Part shown: piece after piece, positions 32,566 to 42,390 of the stretch
How the letters are laid out: each line of letters begins with the position of its first letter
Position numbering within the stretch: position 1 is the stretch's first letter
NCBI RefSeq assembly: GCF_013410065.1
Contig: NZ_JACCCW010000001.1
Coordinates: 868,001-932,000 of the forward strand
Direction: 5' to 3'
From: Granulicella arctica
GTDB lineage: Bacteria; Acidobacteriota; Terriglobia; Terriglobales; Acidobacteriaceae
Length of the DNA stretch: 64,000 nt
Made by a program: the position numbers and the translations under genes
The notes under the pieces: generated by a model
Told to the model about the DNA's origin: nothing
Database searches by the model: none
Seen by the model: only the letters and a program-made list of their open reading frames with translations

Positions 32566-33876
32566 ATGAAGGTTTTGGTCATCGGTGGTGGTGGAAGAGA
32601 GCACGCAATCGCATGGGCACTGCGCAAGAGCCCCCGCGTCACCGAGGTCGTCTGCGCCCCCGGCAACGGCGGCATCGCACGCGAGGCCCGCTGCGTCCCC
32701 GTCGATGTCTCCAACCTCGCCGCCATGGTCGCGCTCGTCCAGGGCGAAGCCCCCGCCCTCACCATCGTCGGCCCTGAGCTCCCGCTCTCCCTCGGCCTCG
32801 TCGATCAGCTTCAGAGCCTTGGCCTGCGCGTCTTCGGCCCTACCCAGGCCGCAGCTCGCCTCGAGTCCAGCAAGGCCTTCGCCAAATCCTTCATGCAGCG
32901 CACCGGCATCCCCACCGCTGCCTACGCCCTCTGTACCTCGCTCGATGAAGTCCGCCGCGAGCTCAAAAGCTTCGCCGCACCCATCGTCGTCAAGGCCGAC
33001 GGTCTCGCCGCAGGCAAGGGCGTCGTCATCTGCAACACCCACCACGAGGCTGAAGCCGCAGCAGCAGAAATGTTCTCCGGCGCCCTGCTTGGCGCTGCCG
33101 TCGATGAGATTGTCCTCGAAGAGTTCCTCACCGGCGACGAGCTTTCTTTCTTCGCCCTCTGTGACGGCAAACACGCCGTCCCCCTCGCCGCCGCGCAGGA
33201 CCACAAGCGCATCGGCGAAGGCGACACCGGCCCCAACACCGGCGGCATGGGGGCCTACTCCACTGACGCCCTCATGCCTCCTGCTCTCCGCGACTGGCTC
33301 AACACTCGCGTCGCCCAGCGCGTCGTCGACGAGATGGCCGCCGCCGGAACTCCCTTCACCGGCATTCTCTTCTGCGGCATCATGATGGTCCCCGATCCTA
33401 ACGGCCCAGTCCTCTTCGGCCGCGGCCCCGTCTCGCCGATGGTTCTCGAGTTCAACACCCGCTTCGGTGACCCTGAAACTCAGGCCATCCTCATGCGCCT
33501 TGAGACCGACATCCTCGACCTCTTCGAAGCCGCCATCGACGGGCGTGCCGACCGCCTCGACATTCAGCTCAAGCCCGGCGCCGCTGCCTGCGTCATCGCC
33601 GCCAGCGGAGGCTACCCCGGCAAGTACCCCAGCGGCCTCCCCATCACTGGCGAAGCCGCCCTCCACAACGCCGACCCCAGCCTCAAGGTCTTCCACTCCG
33701 GCACGGCACTCACTTCAGATGAAACGTTCGTCACCGCCGGAGGCCGCGTCCTCGCCGTCACCGCCGTCTCCACTATCGGCCTCAAAGAGGCTCTCGGCCT
33801 CGCCTACGACGCCCTTGGCAAACTCTCCTTCGATGGCATGCAGTATCGCCGCGACATAGGCTGGCGCGCCCTGTAG
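32566..33876 (+). CDS. purD: Phosphoribosylamine-glycine ligase
   Basis: PurD makes glycinamide ribonucleotide in purine synthesis. The true start is the ATG at 32566 (MKVLVIGGGGREHAIAWAL), giving 436 residues; an extended frame from 32461 reads through the parS site and is rejected. ATP-grasp motifs include VVKADGLAAGKGVVI, VLEEFLTGDELSFFALCDG, NTGGMGAYS and EFNTRFGDPETQAIL. The C-terminal domain ends near YRRDIGWRAL. PurF and PurL are encoded at 37107-40948. The gene is bracketed by two parS sites. Confidence 0.96.
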   Translation: MKVLVIGGGGREHAIAWALRKSPRVTEVVCAPGNGGIAREARCVPVDVSNLAAMVALVQGEAPALTIVGPELPLSLGLVDQLQSLGLRVFGPTQAAARLESSKAFAKSFMQRTGIPTAAYALCTSLDEVRRELKSFAAPIVVKADGLAAGKGVVICNTHHEAEAAAAEMFSGALLGAAVDEIVLEEFLTGDELSFFALCDGKHAVPLAAAQDHKRIGEGDTGPNTGGMGAYSTDALMPPALRDWLNTRVAQRVVDEMAAAGTPFTGILFCGIMMVPDPNGPVLFGRGPVSPMVLEFNTRFGDPETQAILMRLETDILDLFEAAIDGRADRLDIQLKPGAAACVIAASGGYPGKYPSGLPITGEAALHNADPSLKVFHSGTALTSDETFVTAGGRVLAVTAVSTIGLKEALGLAYDALGKLSFDGMQYRRDIGWRAL

Positions 33877-33885
33877 CCATTCCAA

Positions 33886-33901
33886 TGTTCCACGTGGAAC
33901 A
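33886..33901. other. parS (ParB-binding) site 2
   Basis: The 16-mer TGTTCCACGTGGAACA is identical to site 1 and to its ATG...CAT flanks. It lies 9 nt after the purD stop. Two perfect copies 1.4 kb apart are very unlikely by chance. Confidence 0.87.
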
Positions 33902-33902
33902 T

Positions 33903-34456
33903 CCAAAACCTGTCAACCCCCAAACGCACAAAACCCGCGCCATTCCTGACGATTCGCGTGGCATACGAGTTATCCCATCCTGATAAAATAGAGATAGGGC
34001 AGATTCTCGATACCATGCGCAACCAGCAGCTTCCACCACGAAGTGCAGACGTGAGATCTGCCTAAGCCTATCCAGGTCCAGACCTAAGTCCTTTGTTCTT
34101 CATATTTTGGATATATTAGATAGGGGTACCCCCCTTAAGCGTTAAGGGAAGGAAGAACTACGTCCAAATGGGACGCAATCCGGAAGTCTGGGTTTGGCAG
34201 TGTAGCTAGAGCGTTCGGTGAGTACATTGGCGATTTTGCGTCCACCGAGAGGCGGTTCTGTTACTCCAGGTTTCAGAGTCACGATCTCGGCGCTTTCATC
34301 GATCCGCCGTTTGCCACATTGATTCGGTGTAGCTGGTTTGCTAAAGTCGTCGTCATGTCTGAGCGTTCCATGGAGCAGATACGCAAATTGCTCCGCTCAA
34401 ACCTGATGACGTCACCACGGTGGAGCTAATCAGAATTTCGAAAGCGAGAAGCATAC
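33903..34456. other. Intergenic region near parS, with a possible gene remnant
   Basis: There is no complete gene. On the minus strand, about 34400 to 34142, an open stretch of roughly 85 codons without a normal start reads PNQCGKRRIDESAEIVTLKP and GVTEPPLGGRKIANVLTERS, possibly a decayed gene. An AT-rich part at about 34095-34125 precedes GGGGTACCCCCC. A TTATCCCAT at 33971 is too far from a DnaA box to be called one. Confidence 0.4.
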
Positions 34457-35101
34457 ATGTCAAAGGTTCGTGTCGCGGGATTTGGTGTTTCCTTGGACGG
34501 TTTTAGCGCAGGAGTAGAGCAGAGCCTGGACGATCCGCTGGGCAAGCGCGGTCCAGAGATCTTTCAGTGGTTCTTCCATACCAAGACATTCTGTGCCATG
34601 CACGGGAAGGAAGGCGGATCGGTCGATGTGGACGACGCGTTCGCGCGGCGGGCGATGGAAAATTTTGGGGCCTTCATCCTTGGCCGCAATATGTTTGGTC
34701 CGGTCCGTGGACCATGGCAGGACGACTCATGGAAGGGATGGTGGGGTCCCAATCCGCCATACCATGCGCCGACCTTCGTTCTGACGCACTACGAGCGTGA
34801 GCCGATCGTAATGGAAGGCGGGACGACCTTCTACTTTGTCACCGGCGGAATCGAAGAGGCGCTGAGACTCGCGAAACAAGCAGCGGGCGACAAGGATGTC
34901 AAGATCGGAGGCGGTGTTTCCAGCGTGCGGCAATATCTACAGGCTGGACTGATCGATTCCATTCACTTTGCACTTGCACCTGTTGCCCTCGGTCAAGGTG
35001 AGGCACTTCTTAGCGGCATTGACCTGCCCGCGTTGGGATTTTCTGTGACGGAGCACGAGGCCACGGAGCATGCGACGCATGTTGTTCTGACGACAAGATA
35101 G
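34457..35101 (+). CDS. Dihydrofolate reductase / RibD C-terminal-like reductase
   Basis: This 214-residue protein has the DHFR-like fold of the RibD C-terminal family: VAGFGVSLDGFSAG at the N-terminus, GAFILGRNMFGPVRGPW, FYFVTGGIEEALRLAKQAAG, and KIGGGVSSVRQYLQAGLIDS followed by HFALAPVALGQGEALL. These motifs suggest an NAD(P)H-dependent reductase. It has no neighbouring riboflavin or folate genes, so the substrate is unknown. GAAGC precedes the ATG. Confidence 0.85.
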   Translation: MSKVRVAGFGVSLDGFSAGVEQSLDDPLGKRGPEIFQWFFHTKTFCAMHGKEGGSVDVDDAFARRAMENFGAFILGRNMFGPVRGPWQDDSWKGWWGPNPPYHAPTFVLTHYEREPIVMEGGTTFYFVTGGIEEALRLAKQAAGDKDVKIGGGVSSVRQYLQAGLIDSIHFALAPVALGQGEALLSGIDLPALGFSVTEHEATEHATHVVLTTR

Positions 35102-35393
35102 GAGACGAATCCTGGCTTGCTGCACTGCCCGGCACCAATTACCGGACGCTGATGGCCCGTTCGGAGTGGCTTGTGCCAATGATCGATGATTTTCCGGATG
35201 CCCGATGACCAAGTGTGTGAATCGCCATGCTCTCAGTTAGCGATAGCAGGGCGATTTACGCAGCGAACTTGCCTGCCAGAGCGTTCCCCAGTTTTCCCGC
35301 GTGGGTTGTCGACAATGGGAAAGCTATCGCCGCTCGAGCCCTCGAATCCAATCCGCAAATCGGCCATCTAAACGTACGAAAGAGGTTATCAAC
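35102..35393. other. Intergenic region with short remnant-like frame
   Basis: Right after the reductase stop a plus-strand frame reads DESWLAALPGTNYRTLMARS, then EWLVPMIDDFPDAR and a stop at 35208. It has no clear start for the first part and may be a remnant of a longer gene. The rest includes the pirin promoter and its GAGG ribosome-binding site. Confidence 0.35.
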
Positions 35394-36089
35394 ATGTTAA
35401 CCATTCGTCCCGCGGCCGAGCGTGGCCATGCCAATCATGGCTGGCTCGACTCCAACTTCAGCTTCTCCTTCGCCGAGTACTACGATCCTGCGCACATGGG
35501 CTTTCGCGCCCTCCGCGTCATCAACGAGGATCACGTTGCGCCCTCCATGGGCTTCGGCAAGCACCCGCATCGCGACATGGAGATCCTTACCTACGTCCTT
35601 GAGGGCGCTGTGAAGCACGAGGACTCGACCGGCGCGAGCGAGACCCTCGTCCCCGGCGAGTTGCAGCACATGACCGCTGGCTCCGGCGTTCGCCACAGCG
35701 AGATGAACCCGTCCGACGCGGAGACCCTGCACCTGCTCCAGATATGGCTGATGCCCAATCAGTTGGGCATTCCGCCGAAGTACGAGCAGAAGAGGTTCTC
35801 GGTTCAGGAGGAGCCTAACCAGCTCCATCTGCTGGCCAGCACGGACGCTCGCGACGGCTCCTTCCAGCTTCATGCGGATGCCGAGCTGCTTGCCGCGAAG
35901 CTTGACCCCGGCGCAAGCGTTACCCATCCGTTCAAGCTGGGCAACGGCTGGTTGCAGGTTGCTCGGGGGTCTGTGAGCGTAGCGGGGCGGTCTCTCAAAG
36001 CGGGCGACGGGCTCGCGCTTACCGGGGAGTCATCCATCACCATCAGCAGTGCCGACGGCGCGGAGTTTTTGCTATTCGACCTGGCTTGA
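35394..36089 (+). CDS. Pirin family (YhhW-like) bicupin protein
   Basis: The 231-residue protein begins MLTIRPAAERGHANHGWLDS and has the metal-binding N-cupin motif GFGKHPHRDMEILTYVLEG with KHEDS, and AGSGVRHSEMN. A second cupin follows. YhhW-like pirins bind a metal and can act as quercetin dioxygenases, though their physiological role is often unclear. The start was chosen at 35394 after AAGAGG; an upstream in-frame start at 35301 lies outside the domain. Confidence 0.9.
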   Translation: MLTIRPAAERGHANHGWLDSNFSFSFAEYYDPAHMGFRALRVINEDHVAPSMGFGKHPHRDMEILTYVLEGAVKHEDSTGASETLVPGELQHMTAGSGVRHSEMNPSDAETLHLLQIWLMPNQLGIPPKYEQKRFSVQEEPNQLHLLASTDARDGSFQLHADAELLAAKLDPGASVTHPFKLGNGWLQVARGSVSVAGRSLKAGDGLALTGESSITISSADGAEFLLFDLA

Positions 36090-36188
36090 GCAACCGCATG
36101 ATGCAACTGACGCACGCGCAAGGGCTTCGCGCCTCCATCGCTTAACGCGTTTGACGGTCCACTTCACGCTACTCTAGAGTGGCTATCC

Positions 36189-37094
36189 GTGAAGACCTTG
36201 CGTGTTATCGCCACTCTTGCTCTATGTTGCCCTCTGCTGTCTGCACAGATGCTGCTCGCGCAGAAGCGTCCGGCGATCACGGGCATTGCGTTCTTTCGCA
36301 TGTATTCGGCCGATCTCAACGCATCGGCGAAGATCTATGACGACGAGATGGGCTTTTTGCGGACTGAAGCTGATGGCCGCGACTTCTACTCTGTTAACGA
36401 TGCGCAGTGGTTCGAGGTGCTTCCGCTGGCCGCGCCCGAAGAGGGTTCTCGGCTTATTGCTATCGGCTTGACTACGCGCAATGCGAAGAGGCTTGCGACG
36501 TATCTTCGCGCGCATGGGCAGGCGATTTTGCCGCAGAAGGAGCCCGGCCAGTTCGGCGTGAAGGACCCTGAAGGCAACCTGATCGTCTTCGTGCAGGAGG
36601 GCAATAAGCATCCCGGCGCTTCAGTGACTCAGCCGCGAGCCACCTCGCACCGCATCATCCATGCGGGTTTTATCGTGCGCGATGCTGCTGCGGAGGACCG
36701 CTTCTATCGCGATCTGCTCGGCTTTCGCCAGTATTGGCATGGTGGACAGACCGATGCCCGCACCGATTACGTCAGCATTCAGGTTCCTGACGGCACTGAC
36801 TGGCTCGAGTACATGCTGAACAATCCGGCGAGCCCGAACCAGCGCACGTATGGGATGTCCAACCACTTTTCGTTAGGTGTCGCACACATGGACGCAGTGG
36901 TGGCCGCGCTCGCTGCCAACCGCTGCACGGAACCGATGTGCAGCAAGACCCAGGTTGGCCGCGATGGCAAGGTTCAGCTGAATATGTTCGATCCGGACAA
37001 GACGCGCATCGAGTATATGGAGTTCAAGCCGGTCGCTACGCCATGCTGCTCTCCGTTCGCCGGAAGACATCCCGATGAACAGGAGAGCAAGTAA
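36189..37094 (+). CDS. Secreted VOC-family (glyoxalase-like) protein 1
   Basis: This 301-residue protein starts with GTG and a signal peptide (LRVIATLALCCPLLSAQMLLAQ). Two VOC (glyoxalase/dioxygenase fold) modules follow: ITGIAFFRMYSADLNASAKI with FGVKDPEGNLIVFVQEG, then IIHAGFIVRDAAAEDRFYRD with FDPDKTRIEYMEF. VOC proteins bind metals and act in isomerisation, ring cleavage or drug binding. Export of a VOC protein is unusual outside acidobacteria and relatives. A related protein is encoded at 46518-47342. Confidence 0.82.
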   Translation: MKTLRVIATLALCCPLLSAQMLLAQKRPAITGIAFFRMYSADLNASAKIYDDEMGFLRTEADGRDFYSVNDAQWFEVLPLAAPEEGSRLIAIGLTTRNAKRLATYLRAHGQAILPQKEPGQFGVKDPEGNLIVFVQEGNKHPGASVTQPRATSHRIIHAGFIVRDAAAEDRFYRDLLGFRQYWHGGQTDARTDYVSIQVPDGTDWLEYMLNNPASPNQRTYGMSNHFSLGVAHMDAVVAALAANRCTEPMCSKTQVGRDGKVQLNMFDPDKTRIEYMEFKPVATPCCSPFAGRHPDEQESK

Positions 37095-37106
37095 GCCTTT
37101 GGCGAG

Positions 37107-38618
37107 CTAGACGACCAGCGCGCGGGCTGGAAGGATCTCTGCTACATCCACCCACTGGGTCGGATAATCGCCCGTGTAGCAGGCTGTGCAGAAGCTGGCT
37201 GGCGACAGGCCCTCTGAGGTTTCACCCTTGGTGCAGGAGTGCGTGAGGCCCACGAGCGAGAGGTATGCGAGAGAATCGGCCTCGATGAACTCGCAGATCT
37301 CCGCGACGGACTTGTTCGCGGCGATCAGGTCCTTCTTCGAGGGTGTATCGACGCCGTAGAAACAGGGCGAGATTGTTGGCGGACATGAGATGCGCATGTG
37401 CACCTCGGTCGCTCCGGCGGCTCGCACCATGCGCACGATCTTTCTGCTTGTCGTTCCACGGATGATCGAGTCGTCGATCAAAATGACGCGCTTGCCTTCG
37501 AGCAGCGACCGCACTGGATTCAGCTTCATGCGTACGCCGAAGTCGCGTACGCGCTGCTCTGGCTGGATGAAGGTGCGCCCGACGTAGTGGTTGCGGATCA
37601 GACCGAGGTTGAACGGGATTCCCGACTCGGTTGCATAGCCGATTGCGGCGGTCACGCCGGAGTCCGGGACTGGAACGATCAGGTCTGCGGGAACGCCGGA
37701 CTCGCGCGCGAGCTGCCGACCCATCTCTTCGCGGCTCTGCTGCACCCAGCGACCGTAGATCTTCGAGTCGGGTCGTGCGAAGTACACGTGCTCGAAGACG
37801 CAGCTGGACTGCGGCATGGTGGTGTTGAAGTAGCGGCTGGTTACGCCGTCTTCGGAGACCATGATGAGCTCGCCGGGCTTCACATCGCGCTCGTACTTTG
37901 CGTGCAGCAGGTCGAAGGCGCAGGTCTCGGATGCGAAGACGAAGGTGTCCGGTGCGCCGTCCTTGCCTTCGATGCGGCCCATCGACAAGGGGCGGAAGCC
38001 GTGTGGATCGCGTGCGGCGAAGATGCGGTTGCGCGTCATCATGACGATGGAAAACGCGCCATCGACCTGTTGCAGGGCGTCGGCCATGCAGTCGATCAGG
38101 GTGTTCTTCTCGCAGTGCGCGATCAACTGGATGATGATCTCGGAGTCCGAGGTGGTCTGGAAGATCGCGCCATCGCGCTCCAGCCGCTCCTTTGCGGTGC
38201 CGAGGTTGATCAGGTTGCCGTTGTGCGCAATCGCTATCAATCCCTTGGTTGACTCGACCGAGATGGGCTGCGCGTTCAGCAGGGCGGAGTCTCCGGTCGT
38301 GGAGTAGCGCGTATGCCCGATGGCCATGTGGCCGGGGAGCTTCGCCAGCACGTCGTCGGTGAAGATCTCCGAGACGAGGCCCATGCCCTTGTACTCGTTC
38401 ACCTCGTGGCCGTCCGCCGAGGCGATGCCTGCGGACTCCTGCCCGCGATGCTGCAACGAGTAGAGGCCCCAATAGGTCATCCGAGCTGCATCGGAGTGGT
38501 TGTAGACGGCCATGACGCCGCACTCTTCGCGCAGCTTGTCGAACGGATTTGCGTCGTCCGCGTCGTCGATCAACTCATCATCCAGCACAGGATTCAACGG
38601 CAGCTTGAGATCGTCCAT
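37107..38618 (-). CDS. purF: Amidophosphoribosyltransferase
   Basis: PurF makes phosphoribosylamine from PRPP and glutamine, the first purine step. The 503-residue protein has a 32-residue acidic N-terminal part before Cys33 in REECGVMAVYNH, which should become the N-terminal nucleophile after propeptide removal. Other motifs are GHTRYSTTGDS, HNGNLINL, and the PRPP site VILIDDSIIRGTTSRKIV. Cysteines including FCTACYTGDYP match the iron-sulfur type of Bacillus PurF. The ATG overlaps the purL stop (TAATG), so PurL and PurF are translationally coupled. Confidence 0.96.
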   Translation of the reverse strand: MDDLKLPLNPVLDDELIDDADDANPFDKLREECGVMAVYNHSDAARMTYWGLYSLQHRGQESAGIASADGHEVNEYKGMGLVSEIFTDDVLAKLPGHMAIGHTRYSTTGDSALLNAQPISVESTKGLIAIAHNGNLINLGTAKERLERDGAIFQTTSDSEIIIQLIAHCEKNTLIDCMADALQQVDGAFSIVMMTRNRIFAARDPHGFRPLSMGRIEGKDGAPDTFVFASETCAFDLLHAKYERDVKPGELIMVSEDGVTSRYFNTTMPQSSCVFEHVYFARPDSKIYGRWVQQSREEMGRQLARESGVPADLIVPVPDSGVTAAIGYATESGIPFNLGLIRNHYVGRTFIQPEQRVRDFGVRMKLNPVRSLLEGKRVILIDDSIIRGTTSRKIVRMVRAAGATEVHMRISCPPTISPCFYGVDTPSKKDLIAANKSVAEICEFIEADSLAYLSLVGLTHSCTKGETSEGLSPASFCTACYTGDYPTQWVDVAEILPARALVV

Positions 38619-40948
38619 TAGACAAGCACCTCTGCAGCGAGCTGTGATTCAAGAGCGGTGGTCCAATCGCCTTTTAGGTGTTGGATCGGTTCATCCACAA
38701 TAGGCTGTTCATTGATCAGGATCGTGTAGTTCCCTGATGTGACCTTGCCCAACGGCGCAACCCAAACGCCTGGATACTCTGCGAGTGCGGCTTGAATCTC
38801 CGCCAGCTTCGCAGGCTCTGCCGTTGCAATCACCGAAGAAGCAATCTCGCTGAACAGCCGCTCCTTGATTGCAAACGCATCGAGTGAAGGCATGGTCATC
38901 GAGATGTGAACACCGAGGTTGCGCGGAAAACATCCCTTCGCAAACGCAACCGCCGAGCCGCCATCCGAAATATCCGAGGCTGAGGTCAACAGGCCTTTTG
39001 CAGCCAGTGCCACGAGCGCCTTGTGCAGCGCGGCCTCCTCCTCCAGCACCAGACCTGGGGGTTTGCCCCAGAAGGTACCCTCGATGCTCTTCACATATTC
39101 GGTCGAACCAAACTCCGGCATCACATCCCGGCCTTTGCCGGTGAACGCCGAAAGGAATAGCACAAGGTCGCCCGCCTTCTGGAAGCTCGCAGGCACAGCC
39201 TGCGTTACATCCTCGATGATTCCGACGATTCCGAGTACCGGCGTTGGATAGATTCCCTCGCCCTTGGTTTCGTTGTAGAGGGAGACGTTGCCGCCGGTTA
39301 CGGGCGTTCCCAGGGCGATACATGCCTCAGCGATGCCGTCGATGGCGGATGAGAGCTGCGCCATGATCTCCGGCTTTTCCGGGTTGCCGAAGTTCAGGCA
39401 GTTGGTTGCGGCGACTGGCTTTGCGCCTGTACAGGCGACCTTGCGGGCGGCTTCGGCTACAGCGTGCATCGCGCCCAGCTTCGGGTCGAGGTACGTCCAG
39501 CGGCCGTTGCCTGCGAGCGCCATCGCGAGGCCACGGTCGGTGCCCTTGATGCGCATGACGCCGGCTTCGCCGCCGGGACCTTGCACGGTGTTGGTCTGCA
39601 CCATCGAGTCGTACTGCTCGAAGACCCAACGTTTGCTACAGATGTTTGCGCTTGCCAGCAGCTTCTTGAGGTCCGCGGTGTAGTCGCGCGGCTGCTTGAG
39701 CAACTCCAGCACGTGCTCTGGAGGGTCGAGCGGAACGGGAGCCTTCCACACGCCCACGGGACGGTGATAGACCGGCGCGTCGTCGGTCAGTGCCTTGTTG
39801 GGGATCTCGCAGACCAGCTCGCCGTGGTGCGTGACGCGCATGGTGTCGTCGGCGGTGACGATGCCGACGATGCTTGCGTCGAGACCCCACTTTTCGAAGA
39901 CCGCCAGCACCTCGCCCTCGCGGCCCTTGTCGGCCACCAGTAACATGCGCTCCTGCGACTCCGACAGCATGATCTCGTAGCTCGACATGCCGGTCTCGCG
40001 CTGTGGAACGAGGTCCAGCTCGATGGTGAGGCCGAGTTCGCCGCGTGCGCCCATCTCGCAGGTCGAGCAGGTCAGTCCAGCGGCGCCCATGTCCTGAATG
40101 CCGAGCACTGCGCCGGTCGCCATGGCTTCGAGGCAGGCCTCGAGCAAGAGCTTCTCGAGGAACGGATCGCCCATCTGGACGTTGGGGCGCTTCTGCTCGG
40201 AGCCTTCGGTGAACTCTTCGCTGGCCATGGTGGCTCCGTGGATGCCGTCACGGCCGGTCTTCGCGCCGACGTAGATGACCGGATTGCCAACGCCCGTCGC
40301 CTTAGCGTAGAAGATCTCGTCGATCTTTACGAGACCCAACGCAAAGGCATTCAGCAGAGGATTGCCCGAGTAACAGGGCTCAAACCGCGTCTCGCCGCCA
40401 AGGTTGGGCACGCCGAAGCAGTTGCCGTAGCCTGCAACGCCGGCGACGACGCCGTTGACCACTGCGTGGTTTCGGCGGCGGAGCTGCGCGTCCTTCTCGG
40501 CTTCGTCGAGCGGGCCGAAGCGCAGGGAGTCCATCACGGCGAGCGGGCGGGCGTTCATCGTGAAGATGTCGCGCAGGATGCCGCCGACCCCGGTTGCAGC
40601 ACCCTGGTAGGGCTCGATGTAGCTGGGGTGGTTGTGCGACTCGATCTTGAAGGCGCAGGCCCAGCCGTCGCCGACGTCGATGATACCGGCGTTCTCACCG
40701 GGCCCCTGAACGACCAGCGGCGACTTTGTCGGCAGGCGCTTCAGGTGTACGCGGGAGCTTTTGTAGGAGCAGTGCTCGGACCACATGACCGAAAAAATGC
40801 CCAGCTCGGTAAGGCTGGGCGTGCGGCCTAACGCCGCTTCGATGCGCGTGTACTCATCCGGTGTGATGCTGTGCTGCTTGAGCAGCGCCGGAGTAATGGA
40901 GGCGGAGGTGGGGGCCTGACTGTGAGGCTGAACTTGCTGATTGGGCAT
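38618..40948 (-). CDS. purL: Phosphoribosylformylglycinamidine synthase subunit PurL
   Basis: This is the small-type PurL (776 residues) that amidates FGAR with ATP and ammonia, and needs PurQ and PurS, which are not in this window. Motifs include [81 protein letters not shown], and [13 protein letters not shown] with [12 protein letters not shown]. The ATG at 40948 matches the family start with a short Gln/Pro/Ser-rich N-terminal tail. It is upstream of purF in the same operon. Confidence 0.96.
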   Translation of the reverse strand: MPNQQVQPHSQAPTSASITPALLKQHSITPDEYTRIEAALGRTPSLTELGIFSVMWSEHCSYKSSRVHLKRLPTKSPLVVQGPGENAGIIDVGDGWACAFKIESHNHPSYIEPYQGAATGVGGILRDIFTMNARPLAVMDSLRFGPLDEAEKDAQLRRRNHAVVNGVVAGVAGYGNCFGVPNLGGETRFEPCYSGNPLLNAFALGLVKIDEIFYAKATGVGNPVIYVGAKTGRDGIHGATMASEEFTEGSEQKRPNVQMGDPFLEKLLLEACLEAMATGAVLGIQDMGAAGLTCSTCEMGARGELGLTIELDLVPQRETGMSSYEIMLSESQERMLLVADKGREGEVLAVFEKWGLDASIVGIVTADDTMRVTHHGELVCEIPNKALTDDAPVYHRPVGVWKAPVPLDPPEHVLELLKQPRDYTADLKKLLASANICSKRWVFEQYDSMVQTNTVQGPGGEAGVMRIKGTDRGLAMALAGNGRWTYLDPKLGAMHAVAEAARKVACTGAKPVAATNCLNFGNPEKPEIMAQLSSAIDGIAEACIALGTPVTGGNVSLYNETKGEGIYPTPVLGIVGIIEDVTQAVPASFQKAGDLVLFLSAFTGKGRDVMPEFGSTEYVKSIEGTFWGKPPGLVLEEEAALHKALVALAAKGLLTSASDISDGGSAVAFAKGCFPRNLGVHISMTMPSLDAFAIKERLFSEIASSVIATAEPAKLAEIQAALAEYPGVWVAPLGKVTSGNYTILINEQPIVDEPIQHLKGDWTTALESQLAAEVLV

Positions 40949-41001
40949 GGCTCGCTAGATAGATTGTCGCATGTCCAGCGAGCCCCTGCGTGCTTTTGCC
41001 G

Positions 41002-41433
41002 CTACTTGCCCGTGCTGCCAAAGCCGCCTGCGCCGCGCGGAGCCTCGATCAGCTCGTCCACCTCTTCAAAGATGGCTTCGTAGCGCCGCACGAGCCGTAG
41101 CTGGGCGAGCCGGTCGCCAACGGCGATGGTTCGCGGCTCCGTGCTGAGGTTTGTGAGCACAACTTTGATCTCGCCCCGATAGCCGGGATCGATCACGCCA
41201 GCCAGCGTGGTGATCCCCTTGACGGCCAGACCGGAGCGGTCCTCGACCAGCGCGCCGTACTCCGATGGAAACTCCATCGCAATGCCGGTGGGGACGAGCC
41301 CGGTTGCTCCCGGCGCCAGCGTCGCCTCTTCGGAGGCGTACAGATCGGCGGCCAGATCGCCCCACGCCCCGGAATGGGCGTAGCGAGGCAGTTGGGCAGC
41401 GGGATGAAGCTTCAGCACTTTGATTCGCAGCAT
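41002..41433 (-). CDS. dut: dUTP diphosphatase
   Basis: Dut cleaves dUTP to dUMP and prevents uracil incorporation. The 143-residue protein has trimeric dUTPase motifs: DLAADLYASEEATL, LVEDRSGLAVKGI, TLAGVIDPGYRGEIKVVL, VGDRLAQLRL, and the C-terminal P-loop-like arm RGAGGFGSTGK. The active-site Ser of motif 2 is seen in EDRSGLA. It lies 50 nt downstream of purL on the same strand, transcribed in the same direction (it is upstream on the minus strand). Confidence 0.95.
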   Translation of the reverse strand: MLRIKVLKLHPAAQLPRYAHSGAWGDLAADLYASEEATLAPGATGLVPTGIAMEFPSEYGALVEDRSGLAVKGITTLAGVIDPGYRGEIKVVLTNLSTEPRTIAVGDRLAQLRLVRRYEAIFEEVDELIEAPRGAGGFGSTGK

Positions 41434-41521
41434 GAAATTCCTTCGTTCGAGAGATCGACTCTATTTTTATTGTTACGCATGGGGCTCTGTAAAACGGGTT
41501 CTCGGCTAATCCCGATCCACT

Positions 41522-42121
41522 TCAAAATAGAAAAGGAATCAGGCACCATGTGCGTTCCATATATTCGCGATAGGGAGTACCCAATCCCTTTAGTAATGAC
41601 TGCTCCTCTATGCGAATGCGGTATATATAGGCAGCAGCCAGGCAGATGGGCGGCAACAGCATCGCTAACGAATTGGTGAGCGTCATCCCGAAGCCAATCT
41701 CGCCCAGCAGCGAACCCAGATACGCTGGATGCCGAAGCCAGCGATAGGGTCCGTCTTCCACCACATGCTGGCCCGGGGACACGGCTACGTCATACGTGAA
41801 GAAACGTCCCAAAGTGCGAATTGAATACCAACGGAATATCGTCCCGCCCAGCCAGACCACGATGCCGGCTGCGAATACGGTCTTCCAAGTCGCACCGAGA
41901 GAGAAGCGTGGAAAGGCAATTGCCATGACAAATCCGATTGCCACGGCGAGGTTTGCGGCCACAATGACAATGACCTTCGATCCCCTATCCGATTTTTGAG
42001 CATCTTCGCCTGAATGGAGCCGTCTGGAAAGGATGATCTCCGGCACCATGCAAAGCGCATAGGTAGCAAACCAGACGACAGTAAACCCCGGATGATCATG
42101 AAAAGCGTGCGGCAATGTCAT
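41522..42121 (-). CDS. Isoprenylcysteine methyltransferase-like membrane protein
   Basis: The protein of about 199 residues (ATG at 42121, MTLPHAFHDHPGF; an upstream start at 42184 is possible) has four or five transmembrane segments. It carries the ICMT/phospholipid-methyltransferase signature GPYRWLRHPAYLGSLLGEIG followed by RIRIEEQSLLKGLGTPYREY. These enzymes bind SAM within the membrane and methylate lipids, prenylcysteine or other substrates. The bacterial substrate is unknown. Confidence 0.85.
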   Translation of the reverse strand: MTLPHAFHDHPGFTVVWFATYALCMVPEIILSRRLHSGEDAQKSDRGSKVIVIVAANLAVAIGFVMAIAFPRFSLGATWKTVFAAGIVVWLGGTIFRWYSIRTLGRFFTYDVAVSPGQHVVEDGPYRWLRHPAYLGSLLGEIGFGMTLTNSLAMLLPPICLAAAYIYRIRIEEQSLLKGLGTPYREYMERTWCLIPFLF

Positions 42122-42390
42122 GTATTTCCTTGCTGTTGAGGAGGTCGTATCAAAACTACACCACTTCCCAACAGGAACAATCATTGACCCCGGCCTCCCA
42201 GGTACGGTACACTTTGTAAGCTTGGCGTTGCAGCCTATCCGGTTGCAGGGCCGGTGAGTTCATACGGCGGTCGGGAACATCACGAGACTGCAATGTTGTG
42301 AAGGATCCGGCGCGATAGTATCGCCCCCACGCGACACATTTTACGAAGGAAGCGGTTTGAGCACGAACGTGCCACGCTTGAGGTTTTGCC

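Noticed and set aside
33971..33979. TTATCCCAT as a DnaA box near parS
   Set aside because: Three of nine positions differ from TTATCCACA and there is no cluster of similar sites.
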